A DNA stretch of 64,000 nt from Streptomyces cylindrosporus (lineage in GTDB: Bacteria; Actinomycetota; Actinomycetes; Streptomycetales; Streptomycetaceae): the NCBI RefSeq assembly GCF_022698165.1, contig NZ_JALDAY010000024.1, forward strand, positions 27,434 to 91,433, read 5' to 3'. Positions 53,991-63,063 of the stretch are shown here, piece after piece. Position 1 is the first letter of the stretch; each line of letters starts with the position of its first letter. The position numbers and the translations under genes are program-made. The notes beneath the pieces are model-generated. The model made no database searches. It saw only the letters and a list, made by a program, of their open reading frames with translations, and was not told where the DNA came from.

Positions 53991-54331
53991 GACTTGCCTC
54001 CAGCCATGAAGAGGATGACGGGGACGAGGATTCCGAGCAGGGAGATGACCGCGCCGGCCAGCCACCGCCGGGTCTGGGTGATCCGGTCGGCGTCCTGGAT
54101 GCGCTGCTCCTGGATGGCCGCGATGTCCCGGTCGTGCTTGGCCGACAGCTGCTGCACCGTCTTCTCCATGTCGGACAGGTCTTTCAGCAGGGCTGCCTTC
54201 TCGACGGCGTACACGTCGATCGACACCAGCCGGTCAAGGCGGCTGTTGATCTGTGCGTAGTCGTCGCGGACGTCGCCCCTAAGGGCCTGGATGAGCCGTC
54301 CAAGCTCTCCCAAAGACGGCTCATCGGCCAT
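53987..54331 (-). CDS. Coiled-coil protein with C-terminal membrane helix (114 aa)
   Basis: Long heptad-type helix (LRGDVRDDYAQINSRLDRLV, KDLSDMEKTVQQLSAKHDRD) ending in a membrane helix (WLAGAVISLLGILVPVILFM). Tail-anchored coiled coils of this size next to holins are often second holin or antiholin-like proteins. Overlaps the collagen-like gene. Confidence 0.78.
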   Translation of the reverse strand: MADEPSLGELGRLIQALRGDVRDDYAQINSRLDRLVSIDVYAVEKAALLKDLSDMEKTVQQLSAKHDRDIAAIQEQRIQDADRITQTRRWLAGAVISLLGILVPVILFMAGGKS

Positions 54332-54367
54332 GTCGTGCTCCGGTGGGGGGTCTAGGTAACAAGACGG

Positions 54368-54739
54368 TCAGGCGGCAAGCCGCAGGCCTTCCTTGGACAC
54401 CGGCGCGGTGACTCGGTCCCGGACCAGCCAGAACTGACCGAGAATCGTGAACAGGGCCATGAACGCGGTCTGCTTGTCCCCGGACCAGTGCAGGCCCAGG
54501 TTCATCGCGAGCGCCAGCGCGGCCTGGCCGAGGCCGACGAACGCGGCGAAGGTTCCCTCGTCGTGGACCATGTAGGCGACGATGAAGCCGACCAAGGCCG
54601 CGGCGGCGGCGTTGATGGCGGTCTGGGTGTCCTGGCTGACGTTCACGACGAACGCGGACACGAACTGGACGGCGATCGCGATGGCGCCGAGGATGACGGA
54701 CGGTTCCCGCCCGAAGATCTTGCCGGGTGAAGCGGCCAC
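54368..54739 (-). CDS. Putative holin (123 aa)
   Basis: GTG with AAGGAG upstream (MAASPGKIFGREPSVILGA). Three hydrophobic helices (VILGAIAIAVQFVSAFVV, AAAALVGFIVAYMV, FAAFVGLGQAALALAMNLGL) and a short charged C-terminus give the class-I holin topology. It lies between the tail-anchored coiled coil and the endolysin. Releases the endolysin to the wall in the family model. Confidence 0.78.
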   Translation of the reverse strand: MAASPGKIFGREPSVILGAIAIAVQFVSAFVVNVSQDTQTAINAAAAALVGFIVAYMVHDEGTFAAFVGLGQAALALAMNLGLHWSGDKQTAFMALFTILGQFWLVRDRVTAPVSKEGLRLAA

Positions 54740-54910
54740 GATTGACTCCTTGATTTCGTGGAACGCAGGGCGGAATTCCACTGCGTGAGTTGCGGAACTA
54801 ACAGGGAACCCCGCAAGCGAATAGCGCGAGAATTCACTAAAATGGCATGAGGAACCCCGGCGAGTGCGGACACACTCCCGGGGCGCGGTCCGACTACGAA
54901 GGAGTCGAAC

Positions 54911-55429
54911 ATGCCAGACGGTACCACCACGCCCAGATTCGGCGACCCCCGCCTCCCCCAGCGCTTCTGGGACAAGGTGAAGGCGCATCCCAATGGCTGC
55001 TGGATCTGGACCGCAGCAGTCGCTGGGAACGGCTACAGCAAGGTCCATTGGGAAGGTAAGACGCCCAGCGGGCACCGTGTCGCCTACAGGGTTTTGGTGG
55101 CTGAAATATCGAGCTCGACATTCCTTGACCACGTGTGCCATGACCCCGCTACGTGCACGGTGTGGGACGAATGCCCACACCGGTTGTGCGTTAACCCTGC
55201 GCACCTTCGACCAGGAACGCAATTGGACAACATGAAGCGCTCCAGGGCGAGAAATACCAAGAGGGAACAGACCCACTGTAAGAGTGGACATGAATTCACT
55301 CAGGAGAACACTTACGTGAACCCCAGCACGGGGCGCCGTGCGTGCCTTACGTGCTACCGGTCCTCGTACGGACGGCGCGCTGCATACAAACAGCAGAGGC
55401 GGGCCATAGACCCTTCCTACGGTCACTGA
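54911..55429 (+). CDS. HNH homing-type endonuclease inserted in the lysis cassette
   Basis: 172 residues on the strand opposite to all neighbours, with GAAGGAG upstream. Layout: RFWDKVKAHPNGCWIWTAAV, then FLDHVCHDPATC, CPHRLCVNPAHLRPGTQLDN, the HNH/NUMOD-like H-N-H core of group-I-intron-type homing enzymes. A second Cys-rich part (HCKSGHEFTQENTYVN, RRACLTCYRSSYGRR) follows. Codon use is lower in GC than the rest of the window, which fits recent arrival. It separates endolysin from holin without disrupting either. Confidence 0.85.
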   Translation: MPDGTTTPRFGDPRLPQRFWDKVKAHPNGCWIWTAAVAGNGYSKVHWEGKTPSGHRVAYRVLVAEISSSTFLDHVCHDPATCTVWDECPHRLCVNPAHLRPGTQLDNMKRSRARNTKREQTHCKSGHEFTQENTYVNPSTGRRACLTCYRSSYGRRAAYKQQRRAIDPSYGH

Positions 55430-55470
55430 GTTGGTTGCGGGAGGCTGTTCAGCCTCCCGCCTTCTCGATG

Positions 55471-56742
55471 TCACGAGACCCTCGGGATCTTCAGAGCCGC
55501 CCAGGACTTGGCGCCCGGGTAGCCGTCTGCGTCCGCGCCTGTGTATCCGAGCTTCTTCTGCCAGGCCCTGTAGGACTCGCGGTCGGCGTTGGTCCAGTTC
55601 GGACCCGGGCCGGTGGAGTACCTGCCGCATCCGACGGCTACCAGGCGGCGTCCCATCGCGGTGATGATCGGGCTGTGGCGGCCGGCGTGGAAGAAGTTCG
55701 AGCCCGGGAACGGCTGGTACTGCGCCGGGGTGGGCTTCGGCGTGGACGGGCTGGTCGGCTTCGTCTCCACGACGACCTTGCCGGGCACGATGTCCGTGTC
55801 GATGGCCCCCGGATCCCAGTGGGAATTTCCAGGTACGTTGCCGTGCCCGAAGTGCCCTCCCTGGCCCTGCCAGACCGTACGGGAGCGAGTGGCCTTGGCG
55901 ACGGCGGCCGCCGTAGCGAGCGGCTTCCCGGCCGGCCACACGTCCGGCACGCCGTGCGCACGGGCCGCGGCCAGCAGCTTGCGGAAGTTCGGCTTGGCCG
56001 CCGGGTCGAAGCCCTTCGTCCACGGCGAGGACGCCTTACCGAGGACCTCCACCTGGATGCACACGCGGCCCTCACGGTTCGTACGGCGGGCGCCGTCGTT
56101 CTGCAGGGCGCGCGCTGACTGGGTGAGCGGCCCGAACTGGCCCAGGCTGTCGGAGGCGGGGTCGTAGATGACCTGCGGCTCGGACCCGATCCGGATCAGG
56201 TAGGCGGCGACCGACGTGAAGTAGCCCGCGCCCTGCGGGGACTCAGTGGTATGCCACACAGCGCGCGGCGGGTTCTCCGGGTGGTCCATCGCGCCGCCGA
56301 TGACCTGGTCACCGAACTTGACGACGCCGGAGATGTAGGCCGGGCCCGTGGTGGCACCGCGTGGCAGGTCGACGCCCATCTCGTCGTTCGCGCCGGGGCC
56401 AGTCACCGTGGGCATGGGAACCGGGGGCGGCCCGTCCGCCTCGATGGTCGGCATGGTCGTGTCGTACTTGGGGCCCGGGTCGGGCTCGTACACGCGGTAC
56501 TCGCTGGCGTCGACGGGCACGTACACGTCCAGGTCGCCGTCGTCGCGCAGCACCACGAAGGCGCCCTCGATGTGCGGGTGCTCCTTCAGCACCCTGGGGG
56601 TGGACTTCAGTTTGGCGATCGCCTTCACCTGGTCGACGTGGGCCTGGTCGACGAAGCCGAGGTAGGTGGTCTCCACCCGCTGCTGGGGGGTGTCCGGGTC
56701 CGGGGAGGCGAGGTGGTCGATGGCGACGTGGTACTCGGTCAT
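55471..56742 (-). CDS. Endolysin: N-acetylmuramoyl-L-alanine amidase with peptidoglycan-binding tail
   Basis: 423 residues. An N-terminal 100-residue region of unknown type (YLGFVDQAHVDQVKAIAKLK) precedes a PGRP/amidase-2-type domain at about 155-325 (RAVWHTTESPQGAGYFTSVA, VQVEVLG-like strand, GHGNVPGNSHWDPGAID), where the first His, the Glu of QVEVLG and the late His/Asp are the usual zinc and catalytic ligands. The C-terminus is a peptidoglycan-binding repeat (SPIITAMGRRLVAVGCGRY, DRESYRAWQKKLGYTGADAD, SWAALKIP). It cuts the amide between muramic acid and the stem peptide. Coupled to the papain-like gene. Confidence 0.9.
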   Translation of the reverse strand: MTEYHVAIDHLASPDPDTPQQRVETTYLGFVDQAHVDQVKAIAKLKSTPRVLKEHPHIEGAFVVLRDDGDLDVYVPVDASEYRVYEPDPGPKYDTTMPTIEADGPPPVPMPTVTGPGANDEMGVDLPRGATTGPAYISGVVKFGDQVIGGAMDHPENPPRAVWHTTESPQGAGYFTSVAAYLIRIGSEPQVIYDPASDSLGQFGPLTQSARALQNDGARRTNREGRVCIQVEVLGKASSPWTKGFDPAAKPNFRKLLAAARAHGVPDVWPAGKPLATAAAVAKATRSRTVWQGQGGHFGHGNVPGNSHWDPGAIDTDIVPGKVVVETKPTSPSTPKPTPAQYQPFPGSNFFHAGRHSPIITAMGRRLVAVGCGRYSTGPGPNWTNADRESYRAWQKKLGYTGADADGYPGAKSWAALKIPRVS

Positions 56743-57563
56743 CGCTGGTGGTCCAATCGGGGCTGGATGACGTCGAACTGCTTGCGCAGTCGCTGATAGA
56801 GGGCGAGGGACAGGCGGAAGCAGCCGTTGTCACCCCAAGATCTTTTCCAGGAGTTCTGCGGCCGGAGGATGGTGCGGGCGTAGTCCAGGCCGCCGGTGCT
56901 GTCGTAGACGACGTCCTCGAGGGCGATGCCGCACACCTCGTGGCCGCCGGCCAGTCCGGATTCCTCCCAGTTGGGAATGTCGTCCAGGAGGGCGGCGGAT
57001 CCGACGGGCTCGAACCAGGCGTTGAACCACGGCATGCCGATGAGGACGGGACCGGTCTGGAGGAGGGAGCAGAGTTCCTCGGCGGTGGTGGCGTGCCCGT
57101 ACTGGTCGATGAGTCCGCGGTGGCGTAGGGCCTTGGCGACGCCGAGCCCGGAGGACCCGCAGTCCTGGTCGGGCCAAGCCTGCTCGTGCCACTGGTCGCG
57201 GTGGGTGGCGTCCGAGTACAGGCCGATCGCCCACCGCTCGGCGGCGGCCGGGGCGGTGACGTCCAGGCCGACCTCGGCGAGGGTCGCGGCGTCGTGGAGG
57301 ACGGAGACGAGCGCGGTGGCCGCGTTCGCGGTGCAGGATCCGAGGGCGTCGACGTCGGGCACGCCCTGGAACAGTTCGGAGGTGCGGATGCCCTGGGCGA
57401 GGAGGTCCTGCTGGTCCAGGACGGGTACCTTGGGTGACCACTCCACCGGGTTGATGGGCTCTCCGCTGTAGCGGCGCCGGTAGGCGAGCGAACGGGGGTC
57501 CAGCACGAGGTGCCGGCCCAACTGGCCGGTGACGTCGTACTGCTTGATGGTGAGGTCGGGCAC
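56739..57563 (-). CDS. Papain-like cysteine protease-fold protein (274 aa)
   Basis: GTG with AGGAG upstream gives MPDLTIKQYDVTGQLGRHLV; the frame is open 33 codons further but without a site. C1-peptidase motifs: DALGSCTANAATALVS (active Cys), SGLAGGHEVCGIALED (His) and LRPQNSWKRSWGDNGCFRL (Asn). This is an unusual partner for an endolysin. It may process tail proteins, cleave cross-bridges or act on host proteins. Its start and gene order suggest expression with the lysis genes. Confidence 0.82.
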   Translation of the reverse strand: MPDLTIKQYDVTGQLGRHLVLDPRSLAYRRRYSGEPINPVEWSPKVPVLDQQDLLAQGIRTSELFQGVPDVDALGSCTANAATALVSVLHDAATLAEVGLDVTAPAAAERWAIGLYSDATHRDQWHEQAWPDQDCGSSGLGVAKALRHRGLIDQYGHATTAEELCSLLQTGPVLIGMPWFNAWFEPVGSAALLDDIPNWEESGLAGGHEVCGIALEDVVYDSTGGLDYARTILRPQNSWKRSWGDNGCFRLSLALYQRLRKQFDVIQPRLDHQR

Positions 57564-57738
57564 CCGACCGTGCTCCTGCACTCCCCGCGCCCAGAGCTGA
57601 TGTGCTGGCGGGCCGCTGTGGTGCGGCCGTCCCTCGGGGGCGGTGCGGGGGCGGAGGGTCACCCGTTGATCAGAGTAGAGCCCGCAGGGACTGGTGTTCC
57701 CCCCCTGCTTATCAGGGCTGTACGTCCGGAGCCGCGGG

Positions 57739-58017
57739 TCAGGGCGCCGGAGGGGTGTAGACGGTGTTGCGTGGGTCGCTGTGAGTGCCGCCCGACCACG
57801 ACTTGTCGACGTACACCACGTAGTCGGGGTGCTCGGCGATGATGCGGTCGACGACGACCTGCACGATCTCGTCGACGTCCTGATCGGTGAGGTTGTCGAT
57901 GGCGAAGGCGTCGAAGACGAACGGGACAGGGAAGCTGTCCATGGCGTCCTCGTTCGGACCGCCGTTGACCTTGACGGTCAGCTTGTTGAACGTTCCTTCG
58001 TCGGGTTTAGTCAGCAC
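57739..58017 (-). CDS. Small tail-associated hypothetical protein (92 aa)
   Basis: GTG with GAGGAG upstream. Reads MLTKPDEGTFNKLTVKVNGG, then DNLTDQDVDEIVQVVVDRII and HPDYVVYVDKSWSGG. A compact alpha/beta protein in the tail operon, perhaps a chaperone or fibre accessory. No family. Confidence 0.7.
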   Translation of the reverse strand: MLTKPDEGTFNKLTVKVNGGPNEDAMDSFPVPFVFDAFAIDNLTDQDVDEIVQVVVDRIIAEHPDYVVYVDKSWSGGTHSDPRNTVYTPPAP

Positions 58018-58030
58018 GCGGGTGTTCTCC

Positions 58031-61000
58031 TCAGTCCTGGATGAAAGTGACGTGCAGGCGCAGGTTGCGTCCGTTGCCGGAGGACGTGGCGTCGCCGACG
58101 ATGTCACTAGATGCGGTGCGCAGGGTGCAGACGCCGTCGGTGCCGATGACGAAGCCGCCAGTGCTGGTTCCGTCGTCCCAGGCGCCGTTGATGGTGCTGT
58201 GCGTGGGCCGCCACCCGGAGGGGACGGTGGCGATCGCGACGTCCGGGGTGATGTTCCCGCTGGAGGCGGTGATCGTGGTGCCGGATCGGTGCATGTACAG
58301 GTCGAGGGCGACGACTTTCCCGAACCGGTAGGCGTAGAAGTTGTTGGTGGTGAAGCCGCTGGCGGCGGACAGGCCGCTGGTGGTGTTGGAGGAGGCGGCG
58401 GTGAGGGTGCCGGCCGCAGTGACGTTGCCGCTGGCGTCGACGACGAACTTGTCGACGGCGTTGAGCGCGGCGCGGACCAGGTTCCCGGTGTGCCCGCTGG
58501 CGGCATTGACGTTCAGCGCGTTGTTCGCGGAGGCGGGCGGGTTGACCTGGAAGCGGGCGCCGTCGACGTGGATGTAGTTGGGCTCGACGTAGACGGAGCA
58601 TTCCAGGGCGCTGTTGTCGTCGTTGTGGTAGCCGAGGGTGGTGTAGCCGGGGTCCAGGTAGAGGCGGCCGCCGATGGTGGTGGTGGCGCCGGTGCGGCGG
58701 CGTTCGATGACGGCGAAGTCGCGGCCCAGGTAGGTCTGCCACACCATGTCGCTGTAGGTGCTGCCGGTGAACGGGCCGCAGAACATCTGGAGGAAGGCGT
58801 CGCCGGTGGTGGGCTCGGTGACCTGCACTGTCGCCTTGTTGGTGCTGGCGGCGTTGTACAGCAGGAGCTGTGGGTAGGTGGCGTTCGGGTTGAGCCACAG
58901 GACGGCCCCGGTGGTGCCCTTGACGAGGAGACCGGAGGCGGACATTTCGCCGATCGCGGTGCCGGACGAGTTGTAGACGAGGATCTTGTTGGCGCTGGAC
59001 TCGTTCAGGGTGATGCGCTGCCCGGAGGCGGCGGTCTGGATGGTGGCGCCGGTGATGGTGCCGCCGGTGATGGTCTTGCCGGTGATGGCGTCCGCGGCCA
59101 GCGCGGTCGCGTCGACGGATCCGACAGCGAGTTTGGCGGCGGTGATGGTGTTTGCGGCGATCTCCGCGGCGGTGACGGCCAGGGCGGCGATCTCGCGGGC
59201 GGTGACCGCGTCGGCGGCTATCTTCCCGGCGGCGACGGCGTCGGCAGCGATGTTCCCGGCCTGGATGGTCAGGGCGGCGATCTTCGTGGTGGTGATGGCG
59301 CCGTCTTGGATCTGCGTGGACGCGGCGACCGGGCGGACGGCCGCATTGTCGAACCACAGGGCGCCGGCCGAGGCCTGGAAGGACTCGGCCCAGATAGTGG
59401 CCTGCACCGTGTTCGCGGGGGCGGTGGAGGTGTTGGTGATGCGGGACCAGGTGCTGCCCCCGATCGTGGGCGGTGAGGCTTGCGCGGAGCCGTAGCCGAG
59501 GACGGCACCCGAAGAGTCTTCCCAGCGGGCGTACAGCTTCACCGTCGCACCGCTGGTGTAGTCGCTGGTGGTGAGGTAGTCGACGGCCAGATACAGCTGG
59601 TCCCCGGCGAGGATGGGCAGGGTGGTGATTTTCAGGGAGCGGGTGGTGGCCGATCCGGCGACCGCGTTGACTTTCAGGCTCTTGGCGCTGCCGTTGCCGG
59701 TGGTGTCGACCGTCCAGAAGGTGTTCCCGGCGACGAGTGCGGCGGTGTAGGCGCCCTCGAAGGAGGGGTCGGACAGCAGGTTGGCGCCGCCGGTCACGGT
59801 CAGCTTGTCGGTGGTGATGGCGCCCGCGGCCACGGCGGTGGCGGTGACTGACCCGGCGGAGATCTCGGAGGCGGTGACCGAGTTCGCGGCCAGTTCCCGC
59901 GCTGTCACGGCGTCGGCAGCGATCTTTCCTGCGGCGACGGCGTCGGCGGCCAAGGCGGCGGTCTGCACGGCGCCGGCGGCGATGGTGGTGGCGGTGACCG
60001 CGTTGGTGGCGATCTTCCCCGCGACGACGGAGTTCGCGGCGAGCTCGTTCGCGGTGACCGCGCCGGCGGCGAGCTCGGCGGTGGCGATCGACCCGGCCGC
60101 CACCTCCCGCGCGGTGATCGCGTCGGCGGCCACCTTGCCTGCGGTGACGGCGTCGTTGGCGATCGTGGTGGAGGTGACTGCGTTCGCGGCGATCTTGCCC
60201 GCTTCGACGGCCGCCGCGCCGATCTTCGCGGCGTTGATCGCGGCGTCCTGGATGGCCGCCGAGTCGATCGCGTTCACGGCGACCTTCGCCGCGGTGACCG
60301 CGTCGTCGGCGAGCTTGGTCTCGGTGATGACCTGGTCGGCGAGCTTGCCGGTGGTGACCGCGTTCGCGGCCAGCTTCTCCTCCAGCACCGCCCCGGCAGC
60401 GAGTTCGGTCGAGCCGATCGCACCGACGGCCACCTTGGCCTGGGTGACGGCGTCATCGGCGAGCTTCACCGTGGTGACGATCCCGTCGAGGATGTCGTCC
60501 GCGACCACCGGAATCGGCCCGAACGGGCCCGCCTGATCCGACGGGGTGGAGGCGGTGCCGGAGGTGTTGCGGGACAGCAGCCGCACGTACAGGGGGCTGC
60601 TGGTGGTGATGACGACGGTGGCGCCCTGGGGGGTCTCGATGGTGCCCTTCAGGGTGGTCGGGTCGGGCGTGAAGCCGCTGCTGGTGGAGGCGTGGACTTC
60701 AACGCGCTGCCAGTCCAGCGGCAGTACCGCGCCGCCGGTGAAGGAGCCGTCCCAGGCTGCGGTGATACCGCCGAGCCTGCTCACCACGGTCGGCGGCGTG
60801 GGCTGCGGCGGAGCGGGCCCGTTGACGATGTTCACGGCGGTGGTGCCGTCCGCCTGCACGCCGACGATGCCGCGCAGGCTCCCGGACCCGTCGTACACCT
60901 GCACGGCGGCGTTCTCGATGGAGGCGTGCCCGAGCCGGGAAGACCGCTGGAGGGCGGTGATGTCCTTCTCCAGCTGCACGATCTTCTTGCCGATATCCAC
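58031..61000 (-). CDS. Long repetitive minor tail / fibre protein (989 aa)
   Basis: Starts MDIGKKIVQLEKDITALQRS (a coiled-coil start). A fibronectin-like or Ig-like segment (ITAAWDGSFTGGAVLPLDWQ, RVEVHASTSSGFTPDPTTLK) is followed by about 25 ITA-type repeats (KLADDAVTQAKVAVGAIGST, NAVTATTIAAGAVQTAALAA), which form triple-stranded beta-helix shafts in known phage fibres. A carbohydrate-binding-module-like section (GANLLSDPSFEGAYTAALVA) interrupts them. The C-terminal 250 residues are globular. Probably the main adsorption fibre. Confidence 0.88.
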   Translation of the reverse strand: MDIGKKIVQLEKDITALQRSSRLGHASIENAAVQVYDGSGSLRGIVGVQADGTTAVNIVNGPAPPQPTPPTVVSRLGGITAAWDGSFTGGAVLPLDWQRVEVHASTSSGFTPDPTTLKGTIETPQGATVVITTSSPLYVRLLSRNTSGTASTPSDQAGPFGPIPVVADDILDGIVTTVKLADDAVTQAKVAVGAIGSTELAAGAVLEEKLAANAVTTGKLADQVITETKLADDAVTAAKVAVNAIDSAAIQDAAINAAKIGAAAVEAGKIAANAVTSTTIANDAVTAGKVAADAITAREVAAGSIATAELAAGAVTANELAANSVVAGKIATNAVTATTIAAGAVQTAALAADAVAAGKIAADAVTARELAANSVTASEISAGSVTATAVAAGAITTDKLTVTGGANLLSDPSFEGAYTAALVAGNTFWTVDTTGNGSAKSLKVNAVAGSATTRSLKITTLPILAGDQLYLAVDYLTTSDYTSGATVKLYARWEDSSGAVLGYGSAQASPPTIGGSTWSRITNTSTAPANTVQATIWAESFQASAGALWFDNAAVRPVAASTQIQDGAITTTKIAALTIQAGNIAADAVAAGKIAADAVTAREIAALAVTAAEIAANTITAAKLAVGSVDATALAADAITGKTITGGTITGATIQTAASGQRITLNESSANKILVYNSSGTAIGEMSASGLLVKGTTGAVLWLNPNATYPQLLLYNAASTNKATVQVTEPTTGDAFLQMFCGPFTGSTYSDMVWQTYLGRDFAVIERRRTGATTTIGGRLYLDPGYTTLGYHNDDNSALECSVYVEPNYIHVDGARFQVNPPASANNALNVNAASGHTGNLVRAALNAVDKFVVDASGNVTAAGTLTAASSNTTSGLSAASGFTTNNFYAYRFGKVVALDLYMHRSGTTITASSGNITPDVAIATVPSGWRPTHSTINGAWDDGTSTGGFVIGTDGVCTLRTASSDIVGDATSSGNGRNLRLHVTFIQD

Positions 61001-61002
61001 GG

Positions 61003-62112
61003 TCAGACGCCCCCGTACTGGAAGGAGTCAGCCGGCTTGAGGCTGACGACGGTCTGCGGGCCGCCCTGCGCCTGCGGCTTACGGGTGAAGCCGGTGATGC
61101 GGCACCAGCCGGTGTACGAGGTCCACGGGTTGTGGACGCGGGTGTAGACGTCGTCGCCGATCTGGTAGGACCCGAACGGGGCCGCGGGGGTGTCGCGGAC
61201 GGTGACCTGGTCGACGGATCCCTTCACGGTGGTCTGCCGCCACGTGCGCTCCCGGTCGGCGCGCGCCTTGAGGAGGTCGTTGCCGTTGACGTCGGGCAGG
61301 TCGAGGACGGTCTCCATGCGCAGCCGGTTGTTTCGGACGGCGGAGACCTGTCGCAGCCGGGCGCGTCCTTCGCCGGATCCGGCGGCGGCGACGACCTGGG
61401 CGTAGTCGTCGCCGGCGAGGGCGTCCTCAGGCTCTTCGATGATGTTGACGCCGGAGGCGAAGGTGATGTCGGTGCGGCGGGCGCCGAGCCGCGGCCAGCC
61501 CAGCCGGATCCGCTTCACCACGTCCGTCTTGCCTGTGTTCCAGGCGGTGGTGCAGGTGTAGTCGGGTGTGCTGTCGCCGGAGACGAGGTCGTCGACCTGG
61601 TCGCCGAGACAGGGGTTCTCCCACCAGTTGGAGTGGTACACGTCGGAGGGGGTGCCGACGGTGGACGTGGAGGTGGTGGCGTCGACGGTGACGCCGATGT
61701 CCCCGTCCGCGATGCCTTGCGCGTAGGCCCAGATGTTGCGGATGACCTGGCAGCGGTCCGCATACGTGTAGGGGCCGCGGCCGCCGTGCTCGCCGTCCAG
61801 GTCGTAGCGGTGCTGCAAATACGAGGACCAGGACGCGGCCTCGATGGCGTAGTCGGAGCCCTGGGCGCGGACGTCCCACACGATGCCGCCCCACTGCAGC
61901 TGCCCGGCCGATTCGACGAAGATGAACGTGTTGGCGGGGTCGACGACGAGCGGGTCGGAGGCGAGCAGGCGCGGGGAGAGCCGGCCGGTGAGGGAGCCGG
62001 GCCCGGACAGTTCGTCCCCGTACTCCAGGTCCAGGACGGGCAGGGCGGTGGACAGCCATGCGCCGGTGAGCGCGTTCTGGGTGAGGACCCGGTCCGGGAC
62101 GAGCAGGCTCAC
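61003..62112 (-). CDS. Minor tail protein, baseplate hub type (369 aa)
   Basis: Starts MSLLVPDRVLTQNALTGAWL. VLDLEYGDELSGPGSLTGRL, FIFVESAGQLQWGGIVWDVR and AIEAASWSSYLQHRYDLDGE are characteristic of siphovirus minor tail proteins of actinophages that follow the distal tail protein. The C-terminal part (PFGSYQIGDDVYTRVHNPW) is a beta barrel. Overlaps the next gene by four bases. Confidence 0.83.
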   Translation of the reverse strand: MSLLVPDRVLTQNALTGAWLSTALPVLDLEYGDELSGPGSLTGRLSPRLLASDPLVVDPANTFIFVESAGQLQWGGIVWDVRAQGSDYAIEAASWSSYLQHRYDLDGEHGGRGPYTYADRCQVIRNIWAYAQGIADGDIGVTVDATTSTSTVGTPSDVYHSNWWENPCLGDQVDDLVSGDSTPDYTCTTAWNTGKTDVVKRIRLGWPRLGARRTDITFASGVNIIEEPEDALAGDDYAQVVAAAGSGEGRARLRQVSAVRNNRLRMETVLDLPDVNGNDLLKARADRERTWRQTTVKGSVDQVTVRDTPAAPFGSYQIGDDVYTRVHNPWTSYTGWCRITGFTRKPQAQGGPQTVVSLKPADSFQYGGV

Positions 62113-63050
62113 CGGGGGGCCTCAAAGAACTCGACGTCCGCGATGAGGGTGGAGGAGCCGTCGACGCTGACGGTGCCCGCGTTCCCGGACAGGCCGGCGA
62201 ACTGGGCGCGCAGCAGCTGGCTGGTGCTGCGGTAGGCGGATGGGATGGTCAGGTTGTCGGCGACGATGCCGACCATGCGGCGCACGCCGGTGCCCTGGTT
62301 GTCGTCGACGACGACGGGCTGCATCGACAGGGACGCCCCGAACGTGGCCCGCAAGTTGCCGTAGACGTTCCCGGTGACCAGGCGGAGCCCGGCGATGTCC
62401 AGGCGGATCTTCGCGGTGGTGGCCCAGTCGGGTACGGCGATGTTCCAGCCGGCGGCGGTGGAAAAGTAGGAGTAGGTGCCGGAGGTGCCGCCGATCTGGC
62501 TGGAGATGGACGACGGGGACTGGATGTTCAGGTTGCGGTCGCGGCGCGGGTTGGCGACCTTCCGCAGATCGGTGATCATCGCGTTGGTGATGGTGGACGT
62601 GGAGGCGGGGATGTCGATCCGCGCCAGGGGGATGCCGGTTCGTCCGTCGGGGATGGCGGTGGCGCTCGAGGAGACGCCGGAGATGACCTGGAAGTAAGCG
62701 ACCGGGTCGGTCGCCGGGTCCAGGGTGCCCTCGTACTCGGGGTCCTCCACCCGCACGATGACCATGTCGGAGCGGCCGGTGCCGCCGGTCGCGGTGATGT
62801 TGACGGAGTTGTCGGAGCCGATGTTGCAGACGGCGTAGGAGCCCTGGAAGGTGTTCGCGCGGCCGCGGACGACACCGGAGCCGTCGCTGATGGACACGCC
62901 GCCGCCGGGGGTGGAGCGCTGGGTGACCTTCATGTCGTCGCCCTGGGTGACGCCCTCGTTCCCGCGGGCCAGGTCCCGGACCAGCATGCGGAAGGTCTGT
63001 GCGCTGTGGTCCGCCCCGTTCACCAGGATGGGCTGGGGGATCAAGGTCAT
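62109..63050 (-). CDS. Minor tail protein (313 aa)
   Basis: Begins MTLIPQPILVNGADHSAQTF. An N-terminal region (GGGVSISDGSGVVRGRANTF, GTGRSDMVIVRVEDPEYEG) with a trimeric-fibre look precedes a beta-sandwich C-terminal domain (AGWNIAVPDWATTAKIRLDI, QLLRAQFAGLSGNAGTVSVD). Typical neighbour of the baseplate-hub type protein in actinophages. Coupled to both neighbours. Confidence 0.82.
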   Translation of the reverse strand: MTLIPQPILVNGADHSAQTFRMLVRDLARGNEGVTQGDDMKVTQRSTPGGGVSISDGSGVVRGRANTFQGSYAVCNIGSDNSVNITATGGTGRSDMVIVRVEDPEYEGTLDPATDPVAYFQVISGVSSSATAIPDGRTGIPLARIDIPASTSTITNAMITDLRKVANPRRDRNLNIQSPSSISSQIGGTSGTYSYFSTAAGWNIAVPDWATTAKIRLDIAGLRLVTGNVYGNLRATFGASLSMQPVVVDDNQGTGVRRMVGIVADNLTIPSAYRSTSQLLRAQFAGLSGNAGTVSVDGSSTLIADVEFFEAPR

Positions 63051-63063
63051 GGCCTGGTGCTCC

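Noticed and set aside
57887..59476. 529-residue plus-strand open frame
   Set aside because: Antisense to the repetitive fibre gene; its GV/DG-rich repeats mirror the coding repeats on the other strand.
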